Source: JAEUTH01 sp044230205
Lineage (GTDB): Bacteria; Bacteroidota; Bacteroidia; AKYH767-A; OLB10
NCBI GenBank assembly: GCA_044230205.1
Contig: JBGARN010000004.1
Location: forward strand, 1-64,000
Direction of reading: 5' to 3'
Length of the DNA stretch: 64,000 nucleotides
The notes under the pieces are model-generated. The model searched no databases. It saw only the letters and a list, made by a program, of their open reading frames with translations, and was not told where the DNA came from. Position 1 is the stretch's first letter; every line of letters starts with the position of its first letter. Of this stretch, positions 1 through 9,629 are shown one piece after another. The translations under genes and the position numbers were made by a program.

Positions 1-286
1 CGGCTTCTTTATTACTGGTAATAAGGTAATCAGCCGTAAATATGTTATCAGTTTTATTCCAGTTGCCTGATGTTAATTTTTTACCAAGCGATTCAAGAAC
101 ATCCTGCTCTTCTGAGCCGGGATTTTCGACTAAATAATAATTTACTTTAGGAAAAGATTCATTTTCCTTCAGCTTATGCTCAATAACAATGTCATTAAAA
201 ATATTCTTATCGCCTTTAAAATACTGGTAACAGGCTACCAGTAATGAAAATATTATCAGGTACGACCAGATTCTGCTTAATACCAT
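1..286 (-). CDS. Spore maturation protein A-like / nucleoside recognition membrane protein (5' part only)
   Basis: The minus strand is open from an ATG at 286 to the window edge, about 95 codons. The start reads MVLSRIWSYLIIFSLLVACY, one hydrophobic segment, followed by a polar stretch with GDKNIFNDIV. This N-terminus, a membrane helix and then a GD.xIF motif, is what I know from the fused SpmA/SpmB-type 'nucleoside recognition' proteins of Bacteroidota, which are polytopic inner-membrane proteins of unclear function in non-sporulating bacteria. The later part of the visible fragment is soluble-looking and not diagnostic. The rest of the gene lies outside the window, so the family call rests on about 40 residues. 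Confidence 0.55.
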   Translation of the reverse strand, partial: MVLSRIWSYLIIFSLLVACYQYFKGDKNIFNDIVIEHKLKENESFPKVNYYLVENPGSEEQDVLESLGKKLTSGNWNKTDNIFTADYLITSNKEA

Positions 287-503
287 ACTTAATTTCTATG
301 GCGAAAAAATAAACTGAATATCCCTTCACTTTGCAATTTCTCAACTTATATATTCACAATGCATTGTGGATGCTTTGCCAACTTATTTTATGTTGTTGCC
401 TGCCTGCATTAATTACAAAAGTTAATATAAGGTAATTCAGGGCAAATAATGTTTATGGTAATCCACAAGCGAGACTTTTTAAATAAGCAAGTCAAAAGCT
501 TAT

Positions 504-2321
504 CTAATCTGACCCATCAGCAGTTTTAATCAGCTTTTGAATATAATACCAGTTTGGTGAAGTTAGTATTATGGTATAAACCCCTTTTGAAAATCGGTGT
601 GTATTAATGGCAATATTTTTATCGTAAAACTTTTCAGCATAAGCTACATGTCCTATTGCATCAATAATTTTTAGTTCTATTACAGAAGCGCTTGCCTGTG
701 GTAATTCAACATCAATGTTTTCTGAGAATGGATTGGGGACTATTTTAATGGAACCATAGGTTAATTGTGGCAATGCAGTAAGATCACCAATTGTAACGCT
801 ATCGCAGTTGGTACAGCCGTGTGCATCTGTAACACAAATAGTATAGGTGCCTGGCAATAAGCTCGGCAAATAAGCACTGGTAGAGCCGTTTGACCATTGA
901 TAGGTATAAGGTGGTGTTCCGCCAAGGAAACTGGCCGATGCTGTCCCGTTATTGCATGTGGGGCAGGTGGCATCGGTATGCGATGTAGTTATGCTGATTG
1001 GCGATGGCTGAGTAAGCACACCATTGAAAGCTTGTGTACATCCTGAAGCATCAGTAACAATTACATTATAGGTTCCGGCTGCATAATTATAAATGCAATT
1101 GCTGGTATCTCCGTTAAACCATGAATAGGAATAGGGGGGTAGGCCATTCGTAACACTAACACAAATTGAACCATCAGTACCACCATTACAATCCGGTTCG
1201 GTAACGCTAAAGGTTTCAAGCATGGGCGGTTGCGAATTAATGGTAACAGGATTGACGGAAACACAACCTGCGGTATCAGTAACTGTTACCGTATAGGTTC
1301 CGGGACATAAATTGGCTAATGCTGAAACTGTTTGACCGTTAGACCACAGATAACTTACCACAGCAGCCGAATCGGGCTGCGTAATAGTTGCAGTACCATT
1401 ACAGGCAGAAAAACACGTTGCATCCACCACCGTAAATTGTGCTGAGCAAACATTGCCAAACTCCCACCATTCATTTCCCATGCCTACGCCTATACCAGCA
1501 TAAGCTTTATTGGAGGTAGCTGCAGCACAGGCATTGTAACCTCCACCGCCACCAAAATCAGGCATCTGGCTCCATGAGTCAGTAAAAGGATCATATTCCC
1601 AGCAATCCTGCAGTTGTATCCCACCTGACCAACCTGTTGCAATGTATCCTTTACTGCCTATGGCAAATCCGACAGGACGATCGCGTGTAGTAGATGGTAA
1701 ACTTGCTTTACTTGTCCAAGTATCAGTTGCAGGATCGTACTGAAGTAAATCATTCATAAAGGAGCCGTTAAAACCTGTGCACACATAGCCGTAGCCGCCC
1801 AATGAAAATGCACCTGCATGATAGCGACCCGGAGCATTCAGGTTTGATTTTTGTGTCCATTGATCAACTGCAGGATCATATTCCCACCAGTCGTTTAAAT
1901 AACTGCCACCGGTACCAATATAACCTTTGCCGTTTATAGAAATGCCTACTGCACCTTCGCGGCCGGAGCCGCCAAAGCTGGCTTTTTGAGTCCATGTATT
2001 AGTGGGTTGATCGTATTCATAAAAGTCGTTAAAGCCTCCACCGGTTCCCAGGTAACCTTTTGTGCCAATGGCAAATGCTACAGGGCTTGAACGCTGAGGC
2101 CCGATAAAAGTTGCCATTTGTGTCCATACATCTGTTGCCGGATCATATTCCCACAGATTGGCATTAGGTCCACCCACATAAACTTTATCATTGATGGAAA
2201 ATGCACGAAACTCTGAACTGCTGCCACCGGTAAAACTTGCTTTTTGTGTCCAAACCGCTTGCGCATTAACAGACGTTATACTCAGAATGATAAACAGGGA
2301 TTGAATAATTGTATGTTTCAT
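504..2321 (-). CDS. Secreted Kelch-repeat/SprB-repeat protein with T9SS sorting domain
   Basis: 605 residues. A cleavable signal peptide (about residues 1-20, ending VNAQA) is followed by five or six Kelch-type blades to about residue 290, with the recurring motif YDP-x-TD-x-WTQ and GYxGTG turns. Three SprB-like modules follow (about 295-525), each with a Cys-containing DATC/EPDC start, a Y-x-WSNG core and a PGTYTVTVTDxxGC end. The last ~75 residues begin with IKIVPNPFSENI and form a type A sorting domain, so the protein should pass through the Sec and T9SS routes to the cell surface or medium. Function is unknown; the blades and SprB modules suggest adhesion or carbohydrate binding (inference). 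It is monocistronic and divergent from the beta-helix gene at 2459. Confidence 0.85.
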   Translation of the reverse strand: MKHTIIQSLFIILSITSVNAQAVWTQKASFTGGSSSEFRAFSINDKVYVGGPNANLWEYDPATDVWTQMATFIGPQRSSPVAFAIGTKGYLGTGGGFNDFYEYDQPTNTWTQKASFGGSGREGAVGISINGKGYIGTGGSYLNDWWEYDPAVDQWTQKSNLNAPGRYHAGAFSLGGYGYVCTGFNGSFMNDLLQYDPATDTWTSKASLPSTTRDRPVGFAIGSKGYIATGWSGGIQLQDCWEYDPFTDSWSQMPDFGGGGGYNACAAATSNKAYAGIGVGMGNEWWEFGNVCSAQFTVVDATCFSACNGTATITQPDSAAVVSYLWSNGQTVSALANLCPGTYTVTVTDTAGCVSVNPVTINSQPPMLETFSVTEPDCNGGTDGSICVSVTNGLPPYSYSWFNGDTSNCIYNYAAGTYNVIVTDASGCTQAFNGVLTQPSPISITTSHTDATCPTCNNGTASASFLGGTPPYTYQWSNGSTSAYLPSLLPGTYTICVTDAHGCTNCDSVTIGDLTALPQLTYGSIKIVPNPFSENIDVELPQASASVIELKIIDAIGHVAYAEKFYDKNIAINTHRFSKGVYTIILTSPNWYYIQKLIKTADGSD

Positions 2322-2458
2322 TTCATGTAGTTTTTAGTTGTGAATTATTTGCGATGCTAAAAATATAAAAACAAGTGAGATGATGAAGTGGAAGGTTAAT
2401 ATACACTTGCCTCAGCATTCTGAATTTTTGTTAGCTTTATACTCTGCATTACCTGGGC

Positions 2459-4954
2459 ATGAAACCAAATCATAAATTTTTTCTTTTAATCTGCTGTCTC
2501 TTCCAAATCGGTATTTCAAAATCTCATGCTGCAATTTATTACATTACCTCAACTGACTCTGCCGGTGGATTACAGATTAATAATGCAATTGCACAGGCTA
2601 ATGCGGATTCATTAAAAGATACAATTTATTTTAACATCCCTAGTGCAGGGCCATTTAATATAACACTCATTTATCCGGTGCCAGTAATAACTAAACCAAT
2701 CCTTATAGATGGATTAAGCCAGGCGGGAAATGATACCACTCTTTGGTTGATAAGATTTAGTTGTAATGCAGGCTTTATAGTGAGCTCTTCAGGCTGCACA
2801 ATCAGGGGTTTGAGAATGTCACGAACAGGACTTTACACTTATGGAGCAATCCGGATAAAATTTATAGTTGGTGTTCTTGACAGTCTGAAATTTGAACAAA
2901 ATTTTATTGAAAATTATGAGAAGGCAATAGATGCAGAAGTTTTTGCTTCCGGGGCGGGTTTCGCATTGGACCATCTTACTATCCAGGACAATAAATTTAT
3001 TAACAATGTTCAAGGTCTTTTTTTATATCCTTCCCAGTATGGCAGGTACATGAAACATTTTAAATTTCTGCGGAATACTTTTATTAACAGCCCATGTTTG
3101 ATAGGGGGCTCAAATGGTAACAGAAAATTATATTATACCATAGCAGATAATATTTTTCAAAACTCTGAATTAGATTTTCACGCCAACATGAGAATTGTAA
3201 ATGTGGTACGAAACCATTTTTTTGAACAAAGCAAATTGAGGGCAAATATTTCATTAGATAGCCTTATAATATCTGACAATTATTTTGACAGTATTACTGG
3301 TCCTACTATTAATATTAGTTGTGTCCAATTAAGGATAGAAGATACTGAAAATCAAAAACTATATTTTGAAAGAAATAACTTCTTGCAAAGCAATTGCCAG
3401 AGCTTGTATATTAATCTGCATGATACAGGAAATGATAGCGCAGCAATTGCAGGAATATTTATCAGGAATAATTACTTTCAAAATATTCCTGGATGGGGTA
3501 TTGAACTAGGCTATGCATCATCTCCCGGATCTAATAATATTATAAAAGATGTTTTTATTGACAGTAATAATTTTAGCAATTGTCTTGGAATTTTATTGTG
3601 TTTACCAGGAAAAGATGGTTCTTTAATGAGCAATGTTGAAATTACCACTAACCATATTGATTTAGTTCAATTAAATTATGGGATAAATCCTTTGATAAAT
3701 ATTTGGCTGATGAGCGGAACGATGGATTCAATAGTTATACGAAATAACATATTAAACGGATCAGGTATAGAATGTGAATTAAATGGGAGCAATAATAATG
3801 CAAGAAGAATTTATATTTCTAAAAACCTAATAGTAAATTCCATCTACCGCCCTGCAATTTTCCTTTGGGCGTTTTCTGGAAGCTTAAATATTGAACATTT
3901 TTTGATTGATAGTAATGATATCTCTTTTTCAAGAACCGGCATAACAATTTTAAATGATCCACAGTTTGAATATACAAATACAATTTCAATGCATAACATT
4001 AAAATTATTCAAAACCACATTCATCATAATGACAGTTGCGGGATTATAATTTTTAATTATCCTTTTCTTTCAAGTACTATTATTGATTCTGTAATTGTGG
4101 AACAAAATATTATTGATTCAAACTTGTATGATGGAATCAGAATTTATACAGTAATGGATAACTCCCCGTATTTGAATAGAACTTCCAACATACTTGTTAA
4201 TCAAAATGCAATTACCAATAATTCCGGTAATGGAATATTATTCAGAGATTACGGAGCAAGTAATCCAAATTTAAGCAGTCCTGATTTTCATCACCTCACT
4301 TATTCCCAAAACAGCATTTATAACAATGGCTTACTGGGAATAAATATTGAGAATATTAATGACCCATTAATTCCATTGACTCCCATTTTTCCCTTCCCGG
4401 TTCTAACCAACTTAACAATAGGAGCAGGCAACTTCACCATAAACGGGTACCTGCAGGCGGATACCAATCAATCTTATACTTTAGAGTTTTTTCAAAACAC
4501 TTTACCTGATTCTTCGGGTAGTGGTGAAGGTGAAACGTACATTGGTTCGTTAAATGTTATAACCAATGCAGCCGGATTTATTTCATACCAGTTCCCTGTT
4601 AACGGCACACCGGGCAGTTATTATTTTACATCAACAGCTATAAATGATTCAACTGGTAATACTTCCATTTTCAGCAATGATGTTGATATTACAACAGGCA
4701 TAAATGAACTGATATCTGGCTCATTTAAAATCTTTCCCAATCCTGCTGCAGGTAAATTCAGCATCCAATGTTCAGAAAGAATATCTCAAATCACCATTAC
4801 CAACATATCAGGGGAGATTGTTTTCAATGAAAAATTTTTAGTTCCCACCCTGGGAGCCTGGGAGATTGATTTATCCAATCATCCCAAAGGAATTTACCTA
4901 GTACATGCAGTAAAGGATAAAAAAGTTTACAACGAGAAAATAATTATGAAATAG
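2459..4954 (+). CDS. Secreted right-handed beta-helix protein with T9SS sorting domain
   Basis: 831 residues. A signal peptide (about 1-24, ending SHAA) precedes a start typical of parallel beta-helix proteins (YYITSTDSAGG then NNAIAQAN), and a long central part rich in short repeats of the form I-x-x-N-x-I/F-x-N that matches pectate-lyase-like or PbH1 coils. The final ~80 residues start at FKIFPNPAAGKFSI and are a T9SS type A sorting domain. No polysaccharide-lyase catalytic signature is recognisable, so enzyme activity should not be assumed. The coding strand is AT-richer than its neighbours, as is common for such Asn/Ile-rich coils. It ends 13 bp from the convergent GH3 gene, with no clear terminator between them. 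Confidence 0.8.
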   Translation: MKPNHKFFLLICCLFQIGISKSHAAIYYITSTDSAGGLQINNAIAQANADSLKDTIYFNIPSAGPFNITLIYPVPVITKPILIDGLSQAGNDTTLWLIRFSCNAGFIVSSSGCTIRGLRMSRTGLYTYGAIRIKFIVGVLDSLKFEQNFIENYEKAIDAEVFASGAGFALDHLTIQDNKFINNVQGLFLYPSQYGRYMKHFKFLRNTFINSPCLIGGSNGNRKLYYTIADNIFQNSELDFHANMRIVNVVRNHFFEQSKLRANISLDSLIISDNYFDSITGPTINISCVQLRIEDTENQKLYFERNNFLQSNCQSLYINLHDTGNDSAAIAGIFIRNNYFQNIPGWGIELGYASSPGSNNIIKDVFIDSNNFSNCLGILLCLPGKDGSLMSNVEITTNHIDLVQLNYGINPLINIWLMSGTMDSIVIRNNILNGSGIECELNGSNNNARRIYISKNLIVNSIYRPAIFLWAFSGSLNIEHFLIDSNDISFSRTGITILNDPQFEYTNTISMHNIKIIQNHIHHNDSCGIIIFNYPFLSSTIIDSVIVEQNIIDSNLYDGIRIYTVMDNSPYLNRTSNILVNQNAITNNSGNGILFRDYGASNPNLSSPDFHHLTYSQNSIYNNGLLGINIENINDPLIPLTPIFPFPVLTNLTIGAGNFTINGYLQADTNQSYTLEFFQNTLPDSSGSGEGETYIGSLNVITNAAGFISYQFPVNGTPGSYYFTSTAINDSTGNTSIFSNDVDITTGINELISGSFKIFPNPAAGKFSIQCSERISQITITNISGEIVFNEKFLVPTLGAWEIDLSNHPKGIYLVHAVKDKKVYNEKIIMK

Positions 4955-4967
4955 GCTGTCAAGCTGA

Positions 4968-7649
4968 TTATTCAATAACTTTTAATTTCTCCATCAATCT
5001 CACATCAGCACTGGATGCACCAATCATAATTTTAAAATCACCGGGCTCCACCACGGGGTTCATTTTTTTATCAAGTATGGAAAGCAAACCGGGGGTTATT
5101 TCAAACAAAACTGTTTTTGTTTCACCGGCTTTGAGGTGAATGCGTTGAAATCCTTTTAATGCAATTACTGGTTGTGCAAAGGTTGCAACAAGGTCTTTTA
5201 TATAAAACTGCACCACTTCATCGCCATTTACAGCGCTTGTATTTTTTACTTCGCAGGTTACAGTTGTTGTTTCATTTTTTCCGATTGTCTTTTTCTTAAG
5301 CTGCAAATTGGTGTATTCAAAAGTGGAATAACTCAATCCATAACCAAAGGGAAAAAGCGGCAGCCCGCTAAGGTTATTATAATCATCACCGCGGCCTGTT
5401 GGTTTGTGATTGTAAATTAAAGGTAACTGCCCTTCGTGTATGGGAAAGGTTATTGGCAATCTTCCGGCAGGGTTTTCATCACCGAATAGAACCGATGCAA
5501 TTGCATTGCCGCCTTCCTGTCCGGGGTACCAAACGGCAACTATGCCTGTAACTTTATCTTTCCATGCATTCATGGTAACTGCACTTCCGCCAACAAGTAA
5601 AACAACAACAGGCTTGCCTGTTCCAGCAATTTTCTGAATCATTTCTTCCTGGTGACCTGGCAATGAAAGCATAGCACGGTCACGAAATTCTCCTTCTTCA
5701 ATTCCAACACATACAATTGCAACATCAGATTTTGAAACTGCATGAACAGCCTCTTCAATTTTCTTTTGCCAGTTATTTTCAACTCCAACATTCCAAATCA
5801 ATTTTATTTCTCCATTTCCAACCGGTTCAAAAAATTCAATTCTGATTTGGTATGATTTATCTTTTTCAAAATTGAAATCAACAGCCTGCGTTAGGTAGGA
5901 TTGTTTTTTCCAGTCATCAATCAATAGCTTATCATCCATGTATAATCTGAAGCCTTCATTGCCTTCCAAACCAATTTTAAAAGTTCCTGTTTGTGGTGAT
6001 GAAATGGTTCCTGTCCAGCGAACTGAATAAAAGCCAACATCCACTTTTTCAGCCGGAGGCATAAAAGTCCAGTGATGATTAATTTGATTATCAGTAAAAG
6101 TTGAAACAGCATTTCCTGATAAATTGATGTTATTAAAAAAAGATGCTGTTAATCCTTGTTCGTTTTTTTCAGTACGAAGGTATTTTGATTCAACTACTTT
6201 ATATTCATTATTAACTCTGCCACAGCCTTCAGCATAATTCACAACTGCATTATTTCCAATCTTGTTTTTTATTCCGTCAAGTATGGTTGATTTATAACTG
6301 CTTGTTCCGCTGTAGCCTCCGGGTCGTGCCTCTGTTGCATCAACACCAATTACTGCAACTGATTTTATATTTTTACTTAGCGGCAGAATATTTTTTTCAT
6401 TCTTCAGCAGTACCATACTTTCCACAGCTGCTTTATAGGCAAGTTGTTTTGCGTGTTCCTGATCAGCTTTTGTAAAACTTTTTTCTTCAATATATGGATG
6501 CTCAAACAAACCCAACTCAAACTTTGCACGAAGCACCCTGCTCACCGCTTCAATGAAACGATTGCTGTCAATAGTTCCATCAATAAAATGCGGAATGAAT
6601 AATTTATAATGTTCAAACGATGTTTGAAAAATTACATCCAATCCATTTTCAATGGCAAGTTTGCCGGATTCTGCATAATCGTTTGTGGTATTGTGCAGCA
6701 CATTTGCACCACCCACAGCACCTGCATCAGAAATAACAAAGCCGCTGAAATTCCATTTATCTTTTAATGCCTTAATCAAAAGTTGACTGTTCATGCTGCA
6801 TGATTCACCATAAACAGAATTGTAGGCAGACATGATTGACTTTGACTTGCCTTGTTTGACGCATGCTTCAAACGGCACAAAATCATATTGAAATAAATAG
6901 GGCCAGCTTTTTTCAATCGGGTAACTATCGCGACCGCCATCACCAACATTTGCAACAAAATGTTTTGGCGTAGTAATGATTCCCATATTTTCAAATTCAC
7001 TTACAAAAGCAACTCCCATTTGAGCAGAAAGAAAAGGGTCTTCACCATAGGTTTCTTCAGTGCGTCCCCATCGCACATCACTTGCAAGATTGATTACAGG
7101 GCTTAATACCTGGCGCATTCCTCGCAGCTTTGATTCTGCAGCAATTTGTTTTGCAACCTGGTGCATTAGTGAAGTGTCAAATGAAGCTGCAAGTCCTATT
7201 GACTGAGGAAAGACAGTTGCATCATTGGCAACTACACCATGCAATGCTTCACCAAAAAAAATTACCGGGATACCAAGCCTTGTTCGTTCAACAAAATAGT
7301 TTTGAATGGAATTTATTTTGCTGATGTATTGTTGCAGGTTCATGGTGTCTTTGTAGTTCATCACCTGCTGATTGACAGAGGTTGCATCAACCCAGGCGTT
7401 TAACTGCAAACCAAAAATTCCGTTTTTATATTTTTCATCCACACCATTTTTTTCACCGGGTATCATAAACAGCTGCCAGAATTTTTCTTCAACAGTCATT
7501 CGTCCGAGTAAATCACTCACTCTTTCATCAATAGGTAATGACGAATTCTTATAAGGCAAATCTGGCTGTGCAAGTGCAACTTGTGTAGCTGTAATCAAAA
7601 GGAGTGAAATCAACATCCACTTATTAAATACACCGGTTGATTTCATCAT
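4968..7649 (-). CDS. bglX: Glycoside hydrolase family 3 beta-glucosidase with PA14 insertion
   Basis: 893 residues with a signal peptide (about 1-27, ending ALAQ), so periplasmic or outer-membrane located. The GH3 N-terminal (beta/alpha)8 domain has the KH pair (K229-H230), the WGRTEETYGEDP loop near 194-205 and the nucleophile region GFVISDAG with Asp308. The C-terminal GH3 domain begins near 395 and is split by a PA14 carbohydrate-binding domain (about 480-625). A fibronectin-III-like domain (about 800-890) ends the protein. GH3 enzymes with this layout release terminal beta-linked glucose or xylose from oligosaccharides; the exact substrate cannot be read here. The start ATG overlaps the stop of the upstream gene (ATGA), indicating translational coupling. 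The symbol is by analogy. Confidence 0.9.
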   Translation of the reverse strand: MMKSTGVFNKWMLISLLLITATQVALAQPDLPYKNSSLPIDERVSDLLGRMTVEEKFWQLFMIPGEKNGVDEKYKNGIFGLQLNAWVDATSVNQQVMNYKDTMNLQQYISKINSIQNYFVERTRLGIPVIFFGEALHGVVANDATVFPQSIGLAASFDTSLMHQVAKQIAAESKLRGMRQVLSPVINLASDVRWGRTEETYGEDPFLSAQMGVAFVSEFENMGIITTPKHFVANVGDGGRDSYPIEKSWPYLFQYDFVPFEACVKQGKSKSIMSAYNSVYGESCSMNSQLLIKALKDKWNFSGFVISDAGAVGGANVLHNTTNDYAESGKLAIENGLDVIFQTSFEHYKLFIPHFIDGTIDSNRFIEAVSRVLRAKFELGLFEHPYIEEKSFTKADQEHAKQLAYKAAVESMVLLKNEKNILPLSKNIKSVAVIGVDATEARPGGYSGTSSYKSTILDGIKNKIGNNAVVNYAEGCGRVNNEYKVVESKYLRTEKNEQGLTASFFNNINLSGNAVSTFTDNQINHHWTFMPPAEKVDVGFYSVRWTGTISSPQTGTFKIGLEGNEGFRLYMDDKLLIDDWKKQSYLTQAVDFNFEKDKSYQIRIEFFEPVGNGEIKLIWNVGVENNWQKKIEEAVHAVSKSDVAIVCVGIEEGEFRDRAMLSLPGHQEEMIQKIAGTGKPVVVLLVGGSAVTMNAWKDKVTGIVAVWYPGQEGGNAIASVLFGDENPAGRLPITFPIHEGQLPLIYNHKPTGRGDDYNNLSGLPLFPFGYGLSYSTFEYTNLQLKKKTIGKNETTTVTCEVKNTSAVNGDEVVQFYIKDLVATFAQPVIALKGFQRIHLKAGETKTVLFEITPGLLSILDKKMNPVVEPGDFKIMIGASSADVRLMEKLKVIE

Positions 7650-8335
7650 TTAATGTATTTCTGTTTTTTATAAAATTCGTTTAATTCTTTTTCAAGGTTA
7701 ATCACAGCATTATTTATTTTTTCTGTTTTTACAGGTACCTGGTCATATGATTTGAATTTAATATATGCCGGAAAAGGTTTTTGCAACTGAATAAACTGTT
7801 CACTCCTGATTAGTAATGCAAGGTAGCTTATGTTATCATTCTCATAGTATGTTTTTCTGTTCTCATAACCGATTGAATCTTTAAACTGGTACTCCTCATT
7901 GCTGCGGCGCATTGTTGTATCTGATTCTGTTTTGCCAATTTCAGCTATAAATATTTTTTTGCCATCCAGCAATTTTATATCTATCGGTTTTAAATTTGAA
8001 TCCAGGATTAATCCTGCAAGGTTTTTATTTTTAACGGCTTCAGAATTTTTGCTGTAGAAAAAATATACGGGACAAAATTTAAAATTTGTTGTAAAGGAAC
8101 TAACCAGGTCGTTATTCATTTGTATAATGCCTGATTCAAATTTTTTTAATTCCTCAATTTTACCTGCTTTTTGCATTGCTGCAATTTTTAAATCGTAGGT
8201 TGACAATCTTACCAGCAAAACTCCATTGTGCAATTCAGTAATTTGTTTTTTGGCCAGTTCTTTTTTATTCAGGCTGCTATTTTGCGCAAAAACTATAACC
8301 GGAAAAAGAAATATAAAAATCAAACATTTTTTCAT
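7646..8335 (-). CDS. Secreted protein of unknown function upstream of the GH3 gene
   Basis: 229 residues with a clear signal peptide (MKKCLIFIFLFPVIVFAQ). The mature part is Lys- and Glu-rich, mostly alpha-helical early on (HNGVLLVRLSTYDLKI, AAMQKAGKIEELKKFE) and then mixed. I recognise no catalytic motif or named domain. It shares a 4-bp ATGA overlap with the GH3 gene, so the two are made together and it probably acts in the same periplasmic or outer-membrane process (inference). The start ATG at 8335 directly precedes the signal peptide. Confidence 0.7.
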   Translation of the reverse strand: MKKCLIFIFLFPVIVFAQNSSLNKKELAKKQITELHNGVLLVRLSTYDLKIAAMQKAGKIEELKKFESGIIQMNNDLVSSFTTNFKFCPVYFFYSKNSEAVKNKNLAGLILDSNLKPIDIKLLDGKKIFIAEIGKTESDTTMRRSNEEYQFKDSIGYENRKTYYENDNISYLALLIRSEQFIQLQKPFPAYIKFKSYDQVPVKTEKINNAVINLEKELNEFYKKQKYIK

Positions 8336-8412
8336 GATAAGATTTTTTGAGGAGGCTAATTATTTACCTCGTAACTATGCCGTCAGTAAACTTTGACAAA
8401 TTAAATAATGCT

Positions 8413-8925
8413 TTATTTAAACCAATCGGCATACATAATATAATTGTTGGCTATGCGCATGTTAAGTTCTTTAAAATGCTCAGGGCTCAGTTGCTTTACT
8501 TTTTTAGCAGGTACGCCAGCATAAATGCAGCCACTTTCAACTATGGTATTTTCTAGCACAACAGAACCTGCAGCTATCAATGCATTTTCATGCACTACTG
8601 CATGATCCATAACAATAGCTCCCATTCCAATCAATACATTGTCTTTTAAAGTGCAGCCGTGCACAATGGCATTATGTCCTATTGAAACATTGTTTCCAAT
8701 TACCGTTGCAGCTTTCTGGTAAGTGCAGTGAATTACAGCACCGTCCTGTATATTTACATTATTACCAATGGTAATTGAATTTACATCTCCGCGCACTACT
8801 GCATTAAACCATACACTGCAATTATTGCCCATCACCACCTCGCCAACTATAGTGGCATTTTCAGCCAGGTAACAATTGTTGCCAAATTGCGGGTGAATAC
8901 CTTTAACCGGTAGTAGTAATGCCAT
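8413..8925 (-). CDS. Gamma-carbonic anhydrase-like hexapeptide-repeat protein (YrdA/PaaY type)
   Basis: 170 residues of left-handed beta-helix hexapeptide repeats (IGNNVNIQDGAVIH, VIGNNVSIGHNAIVHG, VLIGMGAIVMDHAVV) with a short C-terminal helix (SPEHFKELNMRIANNYI). The His of VIHCT and the H-x4-H pair in IGHNAIVHG match the three zinc- or iron-binding histidines of gamma-class carbonic anhydrases. The family forms trimers with metal sites between subunits. Many YrdA/PaaY members show weak or no CO2 hydration, so the activity is open. It is a single gene on the minus strand, 77 bp downstream of nothing coding in the same orientation. Confidence 0.85.
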   Translation of the reverse strand: MALLLPVKGIHPQFGNNCYLAENATIVGEVVMGNNCSVWFNAVVRGDVNSITIGNNVNIQDGAVIHCTYQKAATVIGNNVSIGHNAIVHGCTLKDNVLIGMGAIVMDHAVVHENALIAAGSVVLENTIVESGCIYAGVPAKKVKQLSPEHFKELNMRIANNYIMYADWFK

Positions 8926-9065
8926 AACTTATTGTTTTTGTATTTTCAAGAGGTGCAAGTTAAAGTATCACAAGGTTATTTGAAAGTTTGGTGTTTGTTC
9001 GCCACTATCATACAATAATTACATTTAAATGATGTTGTTTCATTTAAAGCATTTAATTTAGCGCC

Positions 9066-9536
9066 ATGAAAAATTTAGGGATAGCCGCAGTGTTACTGGT
9101 GATGTTTTCTTCATGCCGCAAGTCAGAGAACATATCAGAAATTCCTAAAATTACCTACGTGTCTTTTGAGTCATTTAAAAATTTAAGTGGTAAGGATACA
9201 GCTGCAGTTGTAGTATTTGAGTATGAAGATGGCGATGGTGATCTTGGATCGCTTTCTACCGACTCAGCCGGGTACCGGAATTTATTTGTAAAGTTTTTTG
9301 AAAAGAAAAACGGTGTATTTGTACAACCGGTTTTACCGGGAAGTTATGATGCGCAAATACCCAATCTTACCCCAAAGGCAAAAAACAAATCGATATCAGG
9401 CGATATAAGTTATTCGATTTTATTACCTCCGTCAGTTACCAACGATACCATAAAGCTTAGCCTTTATATTGTCGACAGGGCAAATCATAAAAGCAATGAG
9501 ATTGAAACTGCTGCAATAGTAATTACCACACCCTGA
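9066..9536 (+). CDS. Putative lipoprotein of unknown function
   Basis: 156 residues. The N-terminus (MKNLGIAAVLLVMFSSCRKSEN) has a hydrophobic run ending in a lipobox-like FSSC, so Cys17 is the likely lipidated residue. The mature protein carries an EDGDGDLGS stretch and otherwise beta-strand-rich sequence. Small lipoproteins with this DGDGDLG motif are common in Bacteroidota and usually unassigned; the acidic run may bind calcium (inference). It lies 93 bp before asd on the same strand, but the spacing does not show co-transcription. Confidence 0.7.
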   Translation: MKNLGIAAVLLVMFSSCRKSENISEIPKITYVSFESFKNLSGKDTAAVVVFEYEDGDGDLGSLSTDSAGYRNLFVKFFEKKNGVFVQPVLPGSYDAQIPNLTPKAKNKSISGDISYSILLPPSVTNDTIKLSLYIVDRANHKSNEIETAAIVITTP

Positions 9537-9629
9537 TAAAAATTGCCTGGTTGGTATATGATAGATTCCGATTCCCCCATGATCACTATTAAGTATTCAA
9601 TAAATAATTTTAAAAGTTTAGGATAAAAA

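Noticed and set aside
8347..8556. Plus-strand ORF beginning near a GAGGAGG sequence
   Set aside because: It runs antisense through the conserved gamma-carbonic-anhydrase-like gene, has no coding features, and the SD-like string is upstream of no ATG in this frame.
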